A stretch of DNA of 64,000 nucleotides from Streptomyces sp. SAI-135 (GTDB lineage: Bacteria > Actinomycetota > Actinomycetes > Streptomycetales > Streptomycetaceae), in NCBI RefSeq assembly GCF_029893805.1, contig NZ_JARXYP010000002.1:5146001-5210000 (forward strand), written 5' to 3'. The notes below the pieces were generated by a model. The model did not search any database. It was given only the letters and a program-made list of their open reading frames with translations, and had not been told where the DNA came from. A program made the translations under genes and the position numbers. Shown here piece by piece: positions 61,582 to 64,000 of the stretch; within the stretch, counting starts at the first letter, position 1, and each line of letters starts with the position of its first letter.

Positions 61582-61639
61582 GGGCGAAACGGCCGCACCC
61601 CGACCGGGTCGTCCCGGTGCCGCTGGCTACTCTGGACGC

Positions 61640-61804
61640 ATGGACTACGTCTCCGCGCTCGTGCCCCCGGTCGTCATGGCCGTGTTCTTCATCGGTGTGA
61701 TCCGGGTCATCGTGAAGACCCAGGGCGGGGCCAACAAGGCCAAGGAGGACGCGGCCGTCGACGCGGCGCTCGCGCGCGCGGAGGCGACCAAGCAGGCCGA
61801 CTGA
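61640..61804 (+). CDS. 54-residue single-span membrane protein
   Basis: The protein begins MDYVSALVPPVVMAVFFIG and continues VIRVIVKTQGGANKAKEDA, ending EATKQAD. The N-terminal 22 residues form one membrane helix with few charges, followed by a Lys/Ala/Glu helix that probably lies in the cytoplasm. It ends at a strong bipartite terminator. It is short but has codon usage like its neighbours and an identical layout to small actinobacterial membrane proteins. Confidence 0.78.
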   Translation: MDYVSALVPPVVMAVFFIGVIRVIVKTQGGANKAKEDAAVDAALARAEATKQAD

Positions 61805-61821
61805 CCGGCCGCGCCCTCGTC

Positions 61822-61865
61822 GGCGTACGACTCTCCGAGCCACCGTGCTTTCGGAGTCGTACGCC
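61822..61865 (+). terminator. Rho-independent terminator after 54-residue gene
   Basis: Arms GGCGTACGACTC-T-CCGA (61822-61838) and TCGGAGTCGTACGCC (61851-61865) form a stem of about 16 bp with one bulged T, followed by CTTTTTGTTGCTGTTT. This is the only hairpin in the window with a real T tract. Confidence 0.92.
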
Positions 61866-61941
61866 CTTTTTGTTGCTGTTTGGCGTCGAAAGAGCACGTC
61901 CGTCACGCCGATAGCCGGATCTCCCACTATTGTGCTGAGCT

Positions 61942-62346
61942 GTGCCTCGCCCATTGGGAGAACTCGAAGACGCGGTCATGACGCGGGTGTGGAAGTGGAA
62001 CCGCCCGGTCACCGTTCGAGAAGTCCTGGAAGACCTTCAGCAGGAACGGTCCATCGCCTACACCACGGTGATGACCGTTTTGGACAATCTCCATCAGAAG
62101 GGCTGGGTGCGCCGTGAGGCGGAAGGCCGGGCCTATCGATATGAGGCGGTCTCCACCCGGGCCGCCTACGCCGCCGCACTGATGAACGACGCCTGGTCCC
62201 AGAGCGACAACCCCGCCGCCGCTCTCGTCGCCTTCTTCGGCATGATGAGCGAGGAACAGCGACTGGCACTCCAGGACGCCGTACGCATCGCCCAGGGGCC
62301 GTCCGCGGAGAACCCCGACTCCACAACGCGGGACGGCGGGCGATAG
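61942..62346 (+). CDS. BlaI/MecI-family repressor
   Basis: This 134-residue repressor has the BlaI winged helix: LGELEDAVMTRVWKWNRPVTVREVLEDL, then IAYTTVMTVLDNLHQKGWVRREAEGRAYRYEA. The C-terminal dimerisation helices follow. No BlaR-type sensor protease is adjacent. BlaI proteins in actinobacteria often control beta-lactam or stress genes and can be widely acting. It lies nine bases before the GNAT gene, suggesting co-transcription. GTG start. Confidence 0.93.
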   Translation: MPRPLGELEDAVMTRVWKWNRPVTVREVLEDLQQERSIAYTTVMTVLDNLHQKGWVRREAEGRAYRYEAVSTRAAYAAALMNDAWSQSDNPAAALVAFFGMMSEEQRLALQDAVRIAQGPSAENPDSTTRDGGR

Positions 62347-62355
62347 CGTCCGCTC

Positions 62356-62904
62356 ATGTCCGCGAAGAGCCCCTCCGCAGAGAACCCCGAAGTCACCGCA
62401 AAAGCCATCACCGTCCGGCGGGCCCGTACCAGCGATGTCGCCGGCATCCGTCGGCTCCTTGACTCCTACGTCCGCGACCGCATCCTGCTCGACAAAGCGA
62501 CCGTGACGCTTTACGAGGACATCCAGGAGTTCTGGGTCGCCGAGCGCGACGACAACGCCGAGCTGGTCGGCTTCGGTGCCCTGCATGTCATGTGGGAAGA
62601 CCTCGCGGAAGTGCGCACTCTCGCCGTGAAGCCCGGGCTGAAGGGTGCCGGGGTCGGGCATCAGTTGCTGGAGAAGTTGTTGCAGACGGCCCGCTGGCTC
62701 GGTGTTCGCCGCGTTTTCTGTCTCACCTTCGAAGTGGACTTCTTCGGCAAGCACGGCTTCGTCGAGATCGGCGAGACGCCCGTTGACACCGATGTCTACG
62801 CAGAGCTGCTGCGTTCCTATGACGAAGGCGTCGCGGAGTTCCTCGGTCTCGAACGAGTGAAACCGAACACCTTGGGCAACAGCCGGATGCTTCTGCATCT
62901 GTGA
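62356..62904 (+). CDS. GNAT amino-acid N-acetyltransferase (ArgA/NAGS-like)
   Basis: This 182-residue GNAT enzyme resembles the short amino-acid N-acetyltransferases of actinobacteria that acetylate glutamate for arginine synthesis. It has VRRARTSDVAGIRRLLDSYVRDRILLDKA, ELVGFGALHVMWEDLAEVRTLAVKPGLKGAGVGHQLLEKLL (acetyl-CoA pocket) and CLTFEVDFFGKHGFVEIGETPV. The first 16 residues are polar, with PSAENPE echoing the end of the BlaI protein (PSAENPD). Context (next to BlaI and lsr2) gives no pathway link. Confidence 0.88.
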   Translation: MSAKSPSAENPEVTAKAITVRRARTSDVAGIRRLLDSYVRDRILLDKATVTLYEDIQEFWVAERDDNAELVGFGALHVMWEDLAEVRTLAVKPGLKGAGVGHQLLEKLLQTARWLGVRRVFCLTFEVDFFGKHGFVEIGETPVDTDVYAELLRSYDEGVAEFLGLERVKPNTLGNSRMLLHL

Positions 62905-62944
62905 TCGCCAAGGATTCCGGCGCTCGACCCTGCCCAGGTTCCCT

Positions 62945-63125
62945 ATGTCCGAAACGCGCATGTTTCCGGACGGGGAGCCCCTGTCGGTCTCTCCCGGGGG
63001 TTTGTGTTTTTCCAGCAAAAGCGGTTTGCTTTCCGACGTACTGCAGTACTGCATATAACAGGGGACGGCGAAACGGCGGACGCCGCAGGCCCCCGGCCCT
63101 CAAGTATTGGATGAAAGGAAATCCG
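62945..63125 (+). promoter_or_regulatory. lsr2 promoter region with GTACTGCAGTAC palindrome
   Basis: About 180 bases with unusually high A+T content. It contains the perfect 12-bp palindrome GTACTGCAGTAC (63038-63049), followed by TGCATATAACA. TTCCGA (63031-63036) and TATAAC (63054-63059) are 17 bases apart and could be the promoter; the palindrome lies exactly in their spacer. AAGGAAAT precedes the GTG start. The AT-rich patch is also a natural binding site for Lsr2 itself. Confidence 0.65.
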
Positions 63126-63461
63126 GTGGCACAGAAGGTTCAGGTCCTTCTTGTCGACGACATCGACGGCGGCGAGGCGGACGAGACCGTCACGTTCGCG
63201 TTGGACGGCAAGACGTACGAGATCGATCTCACGACCGCCAATGCGGACAAGCTTCGTGGCCTTCTCGAGCCCTACGTGAAGGGCGGTCGCCGCACCGGAG
63301 GCCGTGCTTCGGGCGGACGCGGAAAGCCGCGGGCCGCTTCCGGTGGCAGCCAGGACACCGCTCAGATCCGTGCCTGGGCGAAGGAGAACGGTTACGAGGT
63401 CAATGACCGCGGCCGTGTTCCGGCGAGCATTCGCGAGGCTTACGAGAAGGCCAACGCCTGA
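63126..63461 (+). CDS. lsr2: Nucleoid-associated xenogeneic silencer Lsr2
   Basis: This 111-residue protein is a full Lsr2. The N-terminal dimerisation domain is AQKVQVLLVDDIDGGEADETVTFALDG and TYEIDLTTANADKLRGLLEPYV. A Gly/Arg linker (RTGGRASGGRGKPRAASGG) leads to the AT-hook domain DTAQIRAWAKENGYEVNDRGRVPASIREAYEKA, where RGR contacts the minor groove. It coats AT-rich DNA and silences acquired and secondary-metabolite genes. The GTG start is fixed by the conserved AQKV beginning and a purine-rich ribosome binding site. Confidence 0.97.
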   Translation: MAQKVQVLLVDDIDGGEADETVTFALDGKTYEIDLTTANADKLRGLLEPYVKGGRRTGGRASGGRGKPRAASGGSQDTAQIRAWAKENGYEVNDRGRVPASIREAYEKANA

Positions 63462-63495
63462 TCGCGGGGTGCACGAAGGCGGGGCCCGCGAAGGC

Positions 63496-64000
63496 TTACG
63501 CCCGAGCGCGCCGCAGCCGCAGCCGGTGGCACTGCGTGGCCACCGTGTTCACGACGCGTACGAGATCGGGGGCGCCCCCACCGCCCCCCAGTGCCGACAC
63601 CGTCGGCAGCGAGGCCTCGACCTCGCACCCAGGCTCGGGGGGCCGCAGCCATACGGCGGCCCCCTGCAGGGCGCCCGGAACCGCACGGCCCCCGCCGGGG
63701 AGGGACGCCCCGACGGGCCCGCCCGTCCCCGACGCCGGTGACCGCCCCGCGGATCCGGCCGGCGCCAGCACCCGCCCCTGTGCCGCTCCGATGACCCCGG
63801 CCGCGCCCGGCACCGGCCAATGCGGCCCGCTCCTGCCCGGCCCGGCGAGGCCGGCCGCCTGCGACACCTGTCCCCACGCCGTTTCGGCAGGCCGACCCGC
63901 ACTCTGAGCCTCTCGGGCGCGACCGCCCGCACCCGGCACCCCTAGGCCGTCCGTCTCCGGCACCCGGCCCCACGCGGTTCTCATGTGCCCGTCCGGTCCC
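63496..64000 (-). CDS. SCO3374-family protein (5' end uncertain or outside window)
   Basis: The frame is open from 63496 to the right edge, with one possible ATG at 63984. The C-terminus has ALQGAAVWLRPPEPGCEVEA, then SLPTVSALGGGGGAPDLVRV and NTVATQCHRLRLRRA. From memory it matches the actinobacterial family named after SCO3374, which lies between lsr2 and clpC. The upstream part is Gly/Ala/Pro-rich and the true start is probably beyond the window. Function unknown. It is convergent with lsr2. Confidence 0.62.
   Translation of the reverse strand, partial: GPDGHMRTAWGRVPETDGLGVPGAGGRAREAQSAGRPAETAWGQVSQAAGLAGPGRSGPHWPVPGAAGVIGAAQGRVLAPAGSAGRSPASGTGGPVGASLPGGGRAVPGALQGAAVWLRPPEPGCEVEASLPTVSALGGGGGAPDLVRVVNTVATQCHRLRLRRARA

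Overview
This window is a piece of a Streptomyces (or very close actinobacterial) chromosome. The evidence is very high GC with GC-rich third codon positions, many GTG starts, and diagnostic genes: lsr2, a tipA-type thiopeptide regulator, SARP and DUF397/XRE regulators, nuoD2, and a zinc-responsive set of ribosomal protein paralogues. From memory, the order lsr2, coaX-nadC-nadB-panC, nuoD2, folate genes, ftsH, hpt, tilS, dacB, ppa, tipA, rpsN/rpmB/rpmG/rpmE2 matches the core of the S. coelicolor chromosome (about SCO3375 to SCO3434) in inverted orientation. I see no prophage, insertion sequence, CRISPR array, rRNA, tRNA or recognisable antibiotic cluster.

Layout. 1-3.7 kb: two glycosyltransferases, a small secreted protein and a DUF3052 protein, with degenerate GC-rich repeats. 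4-12.3 kb: a large SARP regulator, a Pol I-like polymerase, an HTH/Clp_N protein with its own palindromic operators, a LysE exporter, a DUF2786 protein and a lipoprotein. 13.2-15.6 kb: divergent zinc-limitation ribosomal locus (rpsN-rpmB and rpmG-rpmE2-mrf-rpsR) around a Zur-box-like site. 15.6-16.9 kb: VOC/ArsR/SRPBCC operon behind a large inverted repeat. 16.9-19.1 kb: DUF397, ATPase and XRE triplet with shared DNA motifs. 19-24 kb: aldehyde dehydrogenase, DinB, PadR and a DrrAB-type ABC transporter. 24-27.4 kb: glutamate decarboxylase, a decayed ion-channel gene, tipA and a YbjQ protein. 27.4-38.3 kb: DedA, ThrE-like exporter, ppa, dacB, metallopeptidase, tilS, hpt, ftsH and folE. 38.3-44.8 kb: folP to folK operon on the minus strand, lysyltransferase and esterase. 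44.9-50.3 kb: coiled-coil membrane protein, PH-domain pair, nuoD2 and MidA methyltransferase. 50.4-55.2 kb: two-component system, ArsR-type regulator and PLP lyase. 55.3-60.8 kb: translationally coupled pantothenate/NAD/CoA cofactor operon. 60.8-64 kb: small proteins, BlaI, GNAT, lsr2 and a partial SCO3374-family gene.

How the genes work together. The zinc locus should swap zinc-binding ribosomal proteins for zinc-free ones when zinc is scarce. The folate and NAD/CoA operons are housekeeping cofactor supply. nuoD2 sits tail-to-tail with the methyltransferase family whose mitochondrial member modifies the NuoD homologue. Several small regulators sit beside palindromes that look like their own operators, and two of these promoters place the predicted transcription start on the ATG (leaderless).

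All calls rest on reading the sequence and remembered family knowledge; no database search was possible.
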